NCBI GenBank assembly: GCA_905200615.1
Contig: CAJKLB010000023.1
Coordinates: forward strand, 1-35,671
Reading direction: 5' to 3'
Source of the DNA: an uncultured Selenomonadales bacterium
GTDB taxonomy: Bacteria; Bacillota; Clostridia; Christensenellales; QALW01
DNA length: 35,671 nucleotides
The position numbers and the translations under genes are program-made. This document shows positions 23,768 through 32,769 of this stretch, piece after piece; position 1 is the first letter of the stretch, and each line of letters starts with the position of its first letter. Below the pieces are notes generated by a model. That model ran no database searches. It had not been told where the DNA came from and was given only the letters and a program-made list of their open reading frames with translations.

Positions 23768-25712
23768 CCAACTTTATAATCGTATATCCGTCTACCTTAG
23801 GTACGGTAATTTTATTTTCTTTCAGTTCCAAAGAAATATTTTCAGGAACTATTGTAGCACTTTTTATCTGTTTTGGCAAATGAAACAAAAGTTCTACATC
23901 ATACAACACGGTACGTTCCTCAATAATATCGATTTTTTTGCATTTGCGCACGGGAATATAGGAAAGCAAATGCACACAATACATGTGATCAAACTCCAAA
24001 AGATTGACCGTCATTGTCGAAGGACCATTATGCGAAATCAACGGTGTTTTCAAAAGATGCCGTGCGGCATTGGCAATGATTCTTTTACACCAAAGCGGCG
24101 CCATTACACTATAATAAGTAAATACAGGATGTGAAAATACAATGACATGATCCTCATTGATTGTCGCCGTAACATGATCCCGCTTTTTGCTTGAGGGCGT
24201 ATAATCATGAGAGCAAAAATGCTCGCCTGTACGATTGAAATACGGACTGGTTCCCTCCATCAAAATCTCTGCTTTTACGGGTTCTATATGACAGCCGTCA
24301 TACATTACATATTCATTGCCCGCAAACAGTCCGCGGGCCATCTCCCCTTCCGGCACGATAAAATCAGGCGTCAGCGCGGTTTTTCCCAAAAACTCAACGC
24401 CATAGCAGTCAGGATATTTTCCCTCACATAATCCTCCCATGCCTGCAGATATAATCTTTCCCCCGTTTTTTACAAAGGTATCAAGTTTCTGTGAAAGGGC
24501 TCTGCTTCCCTTTACATTATCAATAATAATCAGCAACCGATACGGTGAAAAATCCATTTCCGTATCTATCACATCCGTTTGAATGCCCAGTTCATCAAAT
24601 AAGGCAACGGCTGAAAGCAGACAGGATTTATCTTCAACATACGGGCAATTCTCATCATTTAGAATTGCGGCTTCGGCCAAATGACGTCCGCCGCGTGACC
24701 ACTGCTCCCGCTGCTGCACTTGTTCATATACACTGCCTATCAGCTGATACGTAGCAGGATTCAAGCGGCCATTGGGTTCCAACTGATCCCCGATAGAAAT
24801 TCCAAAACCGTAAGAAAGCGCCCGGAACGTCTCAAATTCCAGTGCGGCCTTATTCTTTAACGAATGGAAATCTCCCCAGGTATTATGGAATTTCCCCGTC
24901 ATACCCAGCACATCTTTACCGTATTTCTGCGCATATTTTCCCACTGCGGGAAAATCCCCATATCCCCAAGCGCTGGGAAGACTTTCTATTTCAAAATGCG
25001 TATAGGCGTCCGCACAGCCTTTGATATCCGGCCCGATATGTCCACTGTTATAAAAAACAGTAAGATTTTCATCAAAAGAATGTACAAACGCCGTCATTTC
25101 ATTTTTAAAACGATCCATGGTATAGCAGGCAAAAGCTTTTACCGCTTCATCATCTTCAATATCTATTCCTTTTTCAAGCATTTCTTTTTTGCAGTGCTCA
25201 CACCAGCACGGCACAACCCCTACAATGTCAAAAAACAAACCGTCCAATTCTCTGCCGAACAGTTCAATGATCTCCTTGGTATGCTCCTTTAAGAATGCAA
25301 GATACTCAGTATTCACACACAAACGCTGCCAAAATCCGGGTTCGGTAAATTCCCCTCCCGTATGGGATCCGTCTTTATTGCGAATCAGCCATTCCCCGTG
25401 ACGCTTCGCGGTAAAATAATCCGCCTGAACGGTAATATATATCGGTGCTTTGATTCCCTTGCTGTGAAGAGCACTCACCTGCTGAACCAACAAATCTTTC
25501 TTTTTTAACGCAGGATGAATGCGTTCAGGGAATTTTTTAGAATCATAATACATCCATCCATGATGGCATCGGGCAAAAACCGTTACCGAATTGATATGCG
25601 CATCGGCTATCGTTTGCGCAAACTCTTCCGCGTTGAAATTTTCAGCTACTGCCGGAATATGCTCCGACGTATGAAAGTCAAGGTGCACTTGACGGGTAGG
25701 AACTAAATTCAT
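23760..25712 (-). CDS. GHL6-type putative glycoside hydrolase
   Basis: This 650-residue protein begins with the TIM-barrel region of hypothetical glycosyl hydrolase 6 (VHLDFHTSEHIP, FARCHHGWMYYDS, and ELDGLFFDIVGVVPCWCEHC near 160-180), followed by a beta-galactosidase trimerisation-like domain (about 365-560) and a small beta-rich end. It has no signal peptide, so it is probably cytoplasmic. Relatives are annotated as alpha-fucosidase- or beta-galactosidase-like, but the substrate is unknown. ATG at 25712 follows GGAGG by 5 bases; the upstream in-frame ATG at 25733 has none. It lies beside the catabolic cluster but after its terminator, with a -10 box of its own. Confidence 0.75.
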   Translation of the reverse strand: MNLVPTRQVHLDFHTSEHIPAVAENFNAEEFAQTIADAHINSVTVFARCHHGWMYYDSKKFPERIHPALKKKDLLVQQVSALHSKGIKAPIYITVQADYFTAKRHGEWLIRNKDGSHTGGEFTEPGFWQRLCVNTEYLAFLKEHTKEIIELFGRELDGLFFDIVGVVPCWCEHCKKEMLEKGIDIEDDEAVKAFACYTMDRFKNEMTAFVHSFDENLTVFYNSGHIGPDIKGCADAYTHFEIESLPSAWGYGDFPAVGKYAQKYGKDVLGMTGKFHNTWGDFHSLKNKAALEFETFRALSYGFGISIGDQLEPNGRLNPATYQLIGSVYEQVQQREQWSRGGRHLAEAAILNDENCPYVEDKSCLLSAVALFDELGIQTDVIDTEMDFSPYRLLIIIDNVKGSRALSQKLDTFVKNGGKIISAGMGGLCEGKYPDCYGVEFLGKTALTPDFIVPEGEMARGLFAGNEYVMYDGCHIEPVKAEILMEGTSPYFNRTGEHFCSHDYTPSSKKRDHVTATINEDHVIVFSHPVFTYYSVMAPLWCKRIIANAARHLLKTPLISHNGPSTMTVNLLEFDHMYCVHLLSYIPVRKCKKIDIIEERTVLYDVELLFHLPKQIKSATIVPENISLELKENKITVPKVDGYTIIKLDV

Positions 25713-25736
25713 AAATACCTCCAAAAAAATCATTTC

Positions 25737-25742
25737 ATTATA
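25737..25742 (-). promoter_or_regulatory. Probable -10 box for the GHL6-like gene
   Basis: The minus strand has consensus TATAAT 25 bases before the start codon. TTGAAA upstream is 22 bases away, too far for a normal -35, so an activator may be needed. Confidence 0.4.
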
Positions 25743-25840
25743 CAGTAACAGTTTTTCGTTATTCTTTCAACTTTTCAAATGCACTCTATGACTTACAAAA
25801 CAATTTATATTACTTTTGCTCACCTTATTACCGTTCATGC

Positions 25841-25889
25841 AAAATAAAAAGCGCTGATTTTTCTTCAAAACAAGAAACCAAATCAGCGC
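25841..25889 (-). terminator. Terminator after the flavoprotein gene
   Basis: GCGCTGATTT (25851-25860) pairs perfectly with AAATCAGCGC (25880-25889). An inner TTCTT/AAGAA stem closes the loop, and on the minus strand a T-rich run follows (TTTTTATTTT). It separates the leftward catabolic operon from the GHL6-like gene. Confidence 0.85.
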
Positions 25890-25899
25890 CGAACTTTTT

Positions 25900-27834
25900 T
25901 TAATCTAATGAATCAATATTTCCGTTTTCCCGATAACCACGCCAAACATTTTCAAAGAACCCGCCGCCTTCCGGTAACGGACGCACGCTTCGGTAAGACG
26001 CCGAGCATTGTTCCGGCGTATAGGTAACCTCCTGTATTATACCGTTTTGCTGTCCGTCCTCCAGAGCAAACCGAAAAATTTCTTCCAAACCCTGCCGCAA
26101 AAGACCGTTTTTATCATAATACAGGGAAGATCCCCGTGTTTTATTTCCCTGCCGAATATAATCCATCATGGCAAAAAGGTACATCCGCTGGCAAATCAAA
26201 ATATCACGCAGGCGATATGCGCGAATAAACCGCCGCTGCCCCGCGGCTCCGGCCGTTTCTCTCAGCTGGCGAAGATCCGCTGCCGCCTCTTGATATGCTT
26301 TTTCCAAAAATTCTTCCTGTCGAATGGCTGCTCCGGCGGCACTCATGCGCTTTTTTGCCTTTTGCGTCAGCGCTTGAACCGTATCGGCATGATTCATCAA
26401 GCTTTGACAAAAACATCTGTTTTCCGATATATAAGGATCCGCCGCTTTCAAAAATGTTTCATCATCCAACGGCTGGCCGGTTCTTCTTGCCGCAATATAT
26501 TGCGCCGCGCGTAAAGAACCCACCTGACCGGCATTTAATGCTGATCCGCCCGGCCGATAAATTCCATGAGTACCCGCCGCCTCACCGCAAACGAACAATC
26601 CTTCCACGCAGGTCTGCCACCACAAATTAACCGCTATTCCGCCGTTATTATGCTGTGCGCAAAGAGCAATTTCCAACATTTCATGATAAAGATCCACGCC
26701 TTTGGAAGCATACAGTTCAATTGCCGGTTCATTCATATGCTTCAATCTTTCAATCGGTGTTCCGAAGCACGCGCCGGCTTTGCGCAAGTAATCTTCGGCT
26801 TCCGCTGAAAGCAAACCGTAATCCAAAGTATCTCTTCCGAAAGGATTCCGAGTAAAATCCAAAAACACACGCCGGGAACGCATGACGCTTTCACGATAAA
26901 CCAGCAAATCAATAACCGATGAGCCTTCCATGACCTTACGGGAATCGAACGGCCACTGATATCCCTTTAAAAATATCATGGAAAGGCACTGTCCCTCATC
27001 GGCAAAATATTCCTTTAAAAATTCATGTTCATGCCCGTTCTCATCTATGGAAACAAACCGAGGAAGCACCTGCATATATGTGCCGGAAACATTCCATCGG
27101 GGATTTACCGATGCCAACCCATACTGCCATTCGGTTAAATTTTGTCCCTTAGCGCCGGCCTCAAACAAAATGCCGTTGGCACCGTTATGACAGGCAGGAT
27201 ATACGCTGTCCTGATAAATTCCCCCCGGTCCGCCGGTAGCAAAAATGAGATTTCGGCAGTTAAAAAGCGTAAATTGAAAATCCTGATTCTCTTTCAAATC
27301 AACGGTTAAAACACCTACCGCTTTTCCTTCATGCTTGATCACAGAAACGACTAATTGATTGTCATAAATCGGAACGCCCCGCCGAGCGGCTTCCTGCTGC
27401 AGTTTTTCAGTCATTTCTTTTGAGGTAAGCGGACCTACCGACGTCGCGCGGGCGCAGGGATCGTGATCGGTTTTATAGCCCACATATTCACCATACCGAT
27501 TGGTGGGAAACGGAACGCCTAATTCACATAAATTTAAGAAAGACCGTGTTGACAACGCCGCTTCCACCAAAGCGTTATCTCCGTCTACACATCCTCCCGC
27601 AAAAAGGTCTTGCGCCATCGCGGCGACTGAATCCCGCGCGTCACCTGCCAGCCCAAGCTTATAATAAGTCTGCTTATCCGATCCGGTATTCCGGCTGGTG
27701 CCTATGTTGATGCCCTCTGTAATCATGGCAACGCTTTCACAGCCAAATTGTTTTAAGCGAATCGCCGCGTTAAAGCCGGCGGCACCCGATCCGATTACCG
27801 CGGTATTTAATCGAATGATTTTTATATTTTTCAT
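25900..27834 (-). CDS. Fumarate-reductase-like FAD flavoprotein
   Basis: This 644-residue flavoprotein has an N-terminal FAD-binding GSGAAG (15-20), ATGGPGGIY further on, and C-terminal QHNNGGIAVN and CGEAAGTHG motifs, then RPGGSALNAGQVGSLRAA. These match the succinate dehydrogenase/fumarate reductase A family, which also holds urocanate, aspartate and adenylylsulfate enzymes. It lacks a signal peptide, a covalent-heme domain and partner Fe-S subunits nearby, so the electron donor may be the cluster's OYE protein or a soluble carrier. GGAG lies 7 bases before the ATG at 27834; an N-terminal extension was rejected. It is last in the OYE-heparinase-SDR-flavoprotein operon. Substrate unknown. 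Confidence 0.82.
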   Translation of the reverse strand: MKNIKIIRLNTAVIGSGAAGFNAAIRLKQFGCESVAMITEGINIGTSRNTGSDKQTYYKLGLAGDARDSVAAMAQDLFAGGCVDGDNALVEAALSTRSFLNLCELGVPFPTNRYGEYVGYKTDHDPCARATSVGPLTSKEMTEKLQQEAARRGVPIYDNQLVVSVIKHEGKAVGVLTVDLKENQDFQFTLFNCRNLIFATGGPGGIYQDSVYPACHNGANGILFEAGAKGQNLTEWQYGLASVNPRWNVSGTYMQVLPRFVSIDENGHEHEFLKEYFADEGQCLSMIFLKGYQWPFDSRKVMEGSSVIDLLVYRESVMRSRRVFLDFTRNPFGRDTLDYGLLSAEAEDYLRKAGACFGTPIERLKHMNEPAIELYASKGVDLYHEMLEIALCAQHNNGGIAVNLWWQTCVEGLFVCGEAAGTHGIYRPGGSALNAGQVGSLRAAQYIAARRTGQPLDDETFLKAADPYISENRCFCQSLMNHADTVQALTQKAKKRMSAAGAAIRQEEFLEKAYQEAAADLRQLRETAGAAGQRRFIRAYRLRDILICQRMYLFAMMDYIRQGNKTRGSSLYYDKNGLLRQGLEEIFRFALEDGQQNGIIQEVTYTPEQCSASYRSVRPLPEGGGFFENVWRGYRENGNIDSLD

Positions 27835-27845
27835 ACAAAATCTCC

Positions 27846-28598
27846 TTAAAGCCGCTGAATATGAAAACCGCCGTCCACATCCACCGATTGTCCCGTAACA
27901 TACGGCAAAGCTCCGGAACAAAGAGTATATACAGCTTCCGCAATATCTTCCGGTTTTCCCCACCGTTTAATGGGAAGCAGTCCTCCGTCAATCAGCGCGT
28001 CATATTTTCCTTTTACTTTTTCCGTCATGCCTGTGGCAATAATACCGGGGCGGATTTCATTGACCATAATACCGTATTCGGCCAATCGATCCGCAAAAAG
28101 TTTTGTAATCATCGAAACGCCGGCCTTTGAAATACAATATTCGCCCCGGCTGGTAGAGCTGGTATAAGCCGACATGGAAGAAATATTGCAGATATATCCC
28201 CGTATACCATTTTCCAAGGGATTTTCGATCATTTTTTTTGCCACGGTCTGTGTTAAAAACAGCGTACCCTTGGTATTAATATTCATAACCCAATCATAAC
28301 TTTCTTCCGTCATCTCCAAAATATCAGCACGAACCTTAGGCGCTACCCCTGCCACATTTACAAGCGCGTGAACCATTCTTCCCTCTTTTACCGCCAGCTC
28401 CGTCAATGCCGTTCTGTCCGCATTGCTGCTTAAATCCCCGCGCAGATATTCAAAATGATCCGGTGTTCCTAAAATTGCCTGCGCGACAGAAGCCTCCGCC
28501 ACATCCATTCCCACTACGAACCAGCCGCAGGATAAAAATTTTTTGACTGTTGCCGCGCCGATTCCGCCGGCACAGCCCGTAATAATTGCTGTTTTCAT
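27846..28598 (-). CDS. SDR-family dehydrogenase
   Basis: This 250-residue short-chain dehydrogenase has the cofactor motif TGCAGGIG (7-14), NVAG (81-84), a catalytic Ser near 140 and YCISK (154-158, Tyr and Lys), ending in a normal VDVDGGFHIQ tail. It oxidises or reduces a hydroxyl/keto group with NAD(P). Its start overlaps the heparinase-like gene stop by four bases, and GGAGG precedes it. In alginate and pectin pathways SDRs reduce keto-uronates, and in bile acid pathways they act on steroids, so the context allows either a sugar or a ring substrate. Confidence 0.9.
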   Translation of the reverse strand: MKTAIITGCAGGIGAATVKKFLSCGWFVVGMDVAEASVAQAILGTPDHFEYLRGDLSSNADRTALTELAVKEGRMVHALVNVAGVAPKVRADILEMTEESYDWVMNINTKGTLFLTQTVAKKMIENPLENGIRGYICNISSMSAYTSSTSRGEYCISKAGVSMITKLFADRLAEYGIMVNEIRPGIIATGMTEKVKGKYDALIDGGLLPIKRWGKPEDIAEAVYTLCSGALPYVTGQSVDVDGGFHIQRL

Positions 28599-30403
28599 AA
28601 AATCCTCCTTAAAATAATTGTAATTTGCGCATCCTTTTTCGCTGAAAAATGAAAATTCAGCCTAAAAAGTTTATCGGTATTCCAACTGCTTAGAAACTTC
28701 TCATCATAACGAATATCAATTTCATCTATAGAAAGAACCATATCCGCAGAGCTTTCCGCCGATACAATATATCCATCTTCCAGTACAAACCGATCGTTTT
28801 CAATCACGGCCCGCAACGGTGTAAGCAAATGTTCCGTTATTTGATTTTTCTCTTTTTCAAATAGATAAGTATCCTGAAGTGTTACCGCCTCTTCTTCAGG
28901 AATAACCCTGCGGTTAAGCTGAAGAATTCCTGCTTTTTTAGGATAAGCACCGGAAAATTCGACATTGATTCGCGTCTCTTCCAAGCTAAATTCTCCTGCC
29001 GCATAAGCTTTGCCTGCATGTTGTGCTACACCGTTTATCTCCGGACAATTATGCCAAGAAGACTGCATGGACCAAATTTCATAGCGCTCAGCAGAAAAAG
29101 TTTTTCGGGTATATACCCCTACACCGGCATCGATTAAAACCGGTTTTTTATCAAAATAAGCAATAAAATTCCCTACATCATTATGGTTGTGTCCCTCTTC
29201 ATTATGACCGCCTTTTGCCGAAACAAACCACTTGCCTCTGCGCATAACAGCAACCTGAAGATTCGGCAGAACACATTCCCGTTCAGGTTCAAAATCCGGG
29301 CACCGTCGTATTTCCTCTTCATAAAAGCAAGCATTCAAGCCGCGGCGAAGTTTCATCTCTCTTGTAATTTTTTTCTCCGAAGACTTCTCCGCATTCCAAA
29401 GCTCCTTTGCTAAGCTCATCAATCTTTGATCGCCGATACGGTTTCCATATTGATAAATAACGGAAATTGCCGACGCGGTCATCTTGGCGGGGCCGTCGGC
29501 GTAATTGACAAAATATCCGTTTCCGATATAAATATGATATGCAAACCGCCCCATATTTCTGATTTTTTCATCCGTAAAGAAATCAATTTTCCCTTTTGTG
29601 GCGCAATAGAGCTGATCAATAAATTCAAACAGAGACGCGCCGGCTACCGTCCAGTAATTGGCCCCCTCATCGCATCCGCCGTCCGGAGCATATCCTTCAT
29701 AAAAGCTTTGAATTTCCCAAAACATTTTTTCCAAAGCCTGATTGAGTAAATAAGGTCTTTTTTCCGCCAATAAAAATACGGAAAGAATATTGGAAAGAAT
29801 CCAAGGGTTCCAGTTATTTACTCCATGGCCATATCCCATCCACCAAAAATCCCGATGAGAAAGATACGGTTTTATAATACGCCGTTCCAGTTCATATTCT
29901 ATACGTTCGATAATTTCAGGACAAAAATCATATAAAACATCATAAAGCATGTATTCCGTCCATGCCAGCATAGCAGCCGTTTCCGCGGCAAAAAGATCCG
30001 TATAAGGGAATTGCCCATCAGGAATATTTCCCGGTTTATCGGTAGGCCAGTGTGCCGAAAGACCCCAATAAGTTTCTTCACATACAGCAAAAATACCGTT
30101 TACAATATCGGGAATAAATTTCCCTTTATATTCCAATATCTCGGCCAAGACAAGACTTCCCAAAGCTTTTCTGCGTAAAAAATGAGGATTCTCCTGTTGC
30201 ATACGATCCCCTTTATGCCTAAAAGCCATAAAATCCGTAGCTTTAATTACCGGCCAATCAAAATCAAGATATGTCCGAGCTATATTGATAACGCTTTGAT
30301 CATATTTGGAAGACCAAATCTCCCTATTACAAGCCGCAGGCATCAAAGGCGCGGAAAAGTCAAAATCACTGAACCGATGATCTTTCAGCCATGTCCGAAA
30401 CAT
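28595..30403 (-). CDS. Heparinase II/III-like protein
   Basis: This 602-residue protein has an alpha/alpha toroid (about 60-340) followed by the heparinase II/III beta-sandwich, with GGHNEEGHNHNDVGNF near 395 and a PVLIDAGVGVY segment. Family members are polysaccharide lyases that cut uronic-acid chains by beta-elimination. It lacks a signal peptide, unlike secreted lyases, so it may act on imported oligosaccharides inside the cell. ATG at 30403 is 7 bases from AGGGGAG; an ATG two codons earlier is only 1 base away. It lies 12 bases after the OYE gene. The real substrate is unknown and non-lyase roles are possible. Confidence 0.83.
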   Translation of the reverse strand: MFRTWLKDHRFSDFDFSAPLMPAACNREIWSSKYDQSVINIARTYLDFDWPVIKATDFMAFRHKGDRMQQENPHFLRRKALGSLVLAEILEYKGKFIPDIVNGIFAVCEETYWGLSAHWPTDKPGNIPDGQFPYTDLFAAETAAMLAWTEYMLYDVLYDFCPEIIERIEYELERRIIKPYLSHRDFWWMGYGHGVNNWNPWILSNILSVFLLAEKRPYLLNQALEKMFWEIQSFYEGYAPDGGCDEGANYWTVAGASLFEFIDQLYCATKGKIDFFTDEKIRNMGRFAYHIYIGNGYFVNYADGPAKMTASAISVIYQYGNRIGDQRLMSLAKELWNAEKSSEKKITREMKLRRGLNACFYEEEIRRCPDFEPERECVLPNLQVAVMRRGKWFVSAKGGHNEEGHNHNDVGNFIAYFDKKPVLIDAGVGVYTRKTFSAERYEIWSMQSSWHNCPEINGVAQHAGKAYAAGEFSLEETRINVEFSGAYPKKAGILQLNRRVIPEEEAVTLQDTYLFEKEKNQITEHLLTPLRAVIENDRFVLEDGYIVSAESSADMVLSIDEIDIRYDEKFLSSWNTDKLFRLNFHFSAKKDAQITIILRRIL

Positions 30404-30415
30404 TGCCATTCTCCC

Positions 30416-31738
30416 CTATCCGTTTTTTTGCAGAAATTCTTTATATAAATCAGTGTAAACCTTATCCCTTATTACACAGCCCGGAGTACTCCCTCCGCGC
30501 ATCAACTCCGTACATTTAGAACAAGCGATACAGCATTGAGAAGCATTCAGTTTTCCTTCTTTAAGAATTTGATTGGCAAATTCAGGGTTGGCAAAAACCA
30601 ACCGTCCAAACCCGGCAAAAGCAAAACCTTGTTCCTGAATATAGGCTGAGGCCACATGCGGCGCCGCCACACCCAAATAAGACAGCGCCGAGGAAATCAG
30701 CGGTACTTCCGGGACTTGCGCCTGCAGCTCTCGAACCCCTTCCAGCACTCTGGCTACCCCTGTCAGCGGATGTTCCTGCGCCTCATAACCGCCCTTAGCA
30801 AAAGGTCTGTTTACATGAGGATTGACATAGGGATTTCCCATCGTAATATTCACCAGCTTTACGCCCATATCAGCAAGAATCCCCAATAGTTTTCTCGGTT
30901 CGGTAAGATCCACTTCCAAACTGCCGTCCTGCTTCACCCCCCAGCCATAGGGATAGGGGAAGCCATCATAAGCATTCAACCGTGTGCTGACAATGAAATT
31001 TTTAGGACAGCTTTGTATTGCGCCTTCCATACTTTCACGCAAAAGCCTTGTGCGGTTTTCAAAGTTTCCCCCATATCGGCTGTTTTCCCGGGTAAACGCC
31101 GAAAGCAATTCGCTGTTTAAATACCGGTGACAGCACTTAATATCCACACCGTCGAACCCTGCCTTTGCCGCTAAAACAGCCGAATGTACCAGCATGTCCC
31201 GTACCTTGTCAAGCTCCGCGTCCGTGATAATTCGCTCCGAATCGATGGCCGCGTCTTTTTCAAAAATCGGATTATTATAGGCAATAATCGGTTCCGGTAC
31301 GCCGTGAGGTTTACTGTACCGCCCGGAATGCGTATCCTGCATGATAATAACCGGCGCGTATCCGTTTTTTCGAATTCCCTCCTGACGAATTTCCTCCAGC
31401 AAAATTTTGAAAGCATCTATATTTTCTTCTCTTAACCATAGCTGCCTGGGATTCGCCCTTGCATTTTCACAGCAAGCGGTTGCCTCAAACCAAATCATTC
31501 CCGCGCCGCCTGCGGCAAGACGAAGATATCTGCGGCGGGTAAGCTCATCCGGCTCCCCCGTAACCTTGCCGTCACAGCCCTCCATCGCCTGACATGTAAG
31601 ACGATTCGGCACCTTGTGCCCTAAAATGTCCATCGGCTGCGCGAGGGATGAAAGATTCTCGCTAAACGGCAGAATTTTACCCAAAGCATCATTTTGCTCC
31701 TTAAATTGTTCTATGGTAGTATAAACTTTTCTTATCAT
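30416..31738 (-). CDS. OYE-family NADH:flavin oxidoreductase with Fe-S motif, no C-terminal domain
   Basis: This 440-residue protein has the FMN TIM barrel of Old Yellow Enzyme and 2,4-dienoyl-CoA reductase (LTCQAMEG, IIMQDTHSGRYS, SRYGGNFENRTRLL). Near its end are Cys403, Cys406, Cys409 and Cys421 (CxxC-x2-C-x11-C), like the 4Fe-4S site of dienoyl-CoA reductases although these usually space the middle pair by three. The C-terminal FAD/NAD(P) domain is missing. One of the two paired barrel histidines (IHGAHGYL in relatives) is replaced, as IKCCHRYL. It is the first gene of the leftward operon. Ene-reduction of a conjugated C=C is the likely chemistry. The ribosome site is GAGGTGAA. Confidence 0.85.
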   Translation of the reverse strand: MIRKVYTTIEQFKEQNDALGKILPFSENLSSLAQPMDILGHKVPNRLTCQAMEGCDGKVTGEPDELTRRRYLRLAAGGAGMIWFEATACCENARANPRQLWLREENIDAFKILLEEIRQEGIRKNGYAPVIIMQDTHSGRYSKPHGVPEPIIAYNNPIFEKDAAIDSERIITDAELDKVRDMLVHSAVLAAKAGFDGVDIKCCHRYLNSELLSAFTRENSRYGGNFENRTRLLRESMEGAIQSCPKNFIVSTRLNAYDGFPYPYGWGVKQDGSLEVDLTEPRKLLGILADMGVKLVNITMGNPYVNPHVNRPFAKGGYEAQEHPLTGVARVLEGVRELQAQVPEVPLISSALSYLGVAAPHVASAYIQEQGFAFAGFGRLVFANPEFANQILKEGKLNASQCCIACSKCTELMRGGSTPGCVIRDKVYTDLYKEFLQKNG

Positions 31739-31757
31739 GCTTTAAATTTCACCTCTT

Positions 31758-31763
31758 ATTATA
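31758..31763 (-). promoter_or_regulatory. -10 box for the OYE operon
   Basis: The minus strand has consensus TATAAT 20 bases before the start codon. I see no good -35 at normal spacing, so activation by the divergent AraC protein is plausible. Confidence 0.5.
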
Positions 31764-31812
31764 AGCATACCGTATTTTTAAGACTGATTTCAATTATTTT
31801 TTTGTTTTTTTT

Positions 31813-31903
31813 TATGTAAATCTTGCTATTTTTATTTTTAATGCTATAATTTATATGTAAATTTTGCTCTTTGCTTATTTTTACGGCAATATTTACATAG
31901 CAA
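31813..31903. repeat. TATGTAAAT repeats, probable AraC operator
   Basis: TATGTAAATCTTGCT (31813-31827) and TATGTAAATTTTGCT (31854-31868) are direct repeats 41 bases apart, about four DNA turns. A third copy is inverted (ATTTACATA, 31891-31899, followed by GCAA). The first overlaps the -35 of the AraC promoter and the second covers its likely start site. The pattern fits a regulator that controls both divergent operons. Confidence 0.6.
31823..31850 (+). promoter_or_regulatory. Promoter of the AraC operon
   Basis: TTGCTA (31823-31828), a 16-base spacer and TATAAT (31845-31850) carrying an upstream TG (TGCTATAAT) form a good extended -10 promoter. Overlap with the repeated boxes suggests autoregulation. 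Confidence 0.65.
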
Positions 31904-31944
31904 TTTCATTTTTATCAAACTAAAATAATTGTGGAGTGATTGAT

Positions 31945-32769
31945 TTGAGTAATTCCCTGATAGAAAACGCAAAATATTTATCGGAAGTTAATGATTTTGC
32001 CTTGCATTCCCATAACTGCTATGAAATCATCTACTTGAAGGAAGGCAGTTTACGAGTAACCATCGGGGAAAAGCAATATGATGCAAAAGGGCCGGCGCTG
32101 ATCTTTGTCAGTAAATTGGAACAGCATTCCTTAAAGGTGACCGGAAACGCGTATAAAAGATACTATCTTTGTATTTCCCCCGCTGGAGCCGGAAGTTTGA
32201 TTCGGGATTATACCCTTTTGACACTGCTTTCAAACCGTCACGCGGATTTTTGTCATGTCCTTGACGCCGCCTGCTTTGAGGCCGATGCCGATAGGATTTT
32301 TAAGGCTTGCGTAGCCGAACAACAAACGGCGCTGCCCTATTCCGCGGAACAGCAAGCTGCGCTTTTATGTGAACTGCTGATTCTGATATACCGCCAGAAT
32401 CCTTCATTATTCAGTTCCGAAAATAATAAAAGTATTTCAATCATATGGAAAATTCAATGTCGATTTGAGCAAAATTATCAGGAAAAATTTTCCCTCAAAT
32501 CTTTAGCCGAAGAATATCACATGAGTACCTGCTATCTTTCCCATCTGTTTAAAACAGTAACGGGATATTCTATTATGCAATATCTTACCATGTGCCGGCT
32601 TTCCGTTTCACGTCAGCTCCTGAGCGAAACGGATATGTCGGTGACCGAAATCGTATATGCAACCGGTTTTTCCGACAGCAGCAACTTTTCAAGGCTGTTC
32701 AAGCGGGAAATGTCATGTTCTCCGCTGGAATACAGAAAATATCAAAAAGCAGAAAGGAAATTACGATGA
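31945..32769 (+). CDS. AraC-family transcription regulator
   Basis: This 274-residue regulator has an N-terminal cupin (about 15-75, with FALHSHNCYEIIYLKEGSL) that should bind a small ligand, and a C-terminal pair of helix-turn-helix motifs (about 170-270, with SLKSLAEEYHMSTCYLSHLFK and SVTEIVYATGFSDSSNFSRLFKR-type segments). It probably senses the pathway's sugar or product and activates both arms of the catabolic locus. The start is probably TTG at 31945, 8 bases after GGAG (31933-31936); GTG at 31936 overlaps that site. Its stop overlaps the next start as ATGA. Confidence 0.9.
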   Translation: MSNSLIENAKYLSEVNDFALHSHNCYEIIYLKEGSLRVTIGEKQYDAKGPALIFVSKLEQHSLKVTGNAYKRYYLCISPAGAGSLIRDYTLLTLLSNRHADFCHVLDAACFEADADRIFKACVAEQQTALPYSAEQQAALLCELLILIYRQNPSLFSSENNKSISIIWKIQCRFEQNYQEKFSLKSLAEEYHMSTCYLSHLFKTVTGYSIMQYLTMCRLSVSRQLLSETDMSVTEIVYATGFSDSSNFSRLFKREMSCSPLEYRKYQKAERKLR

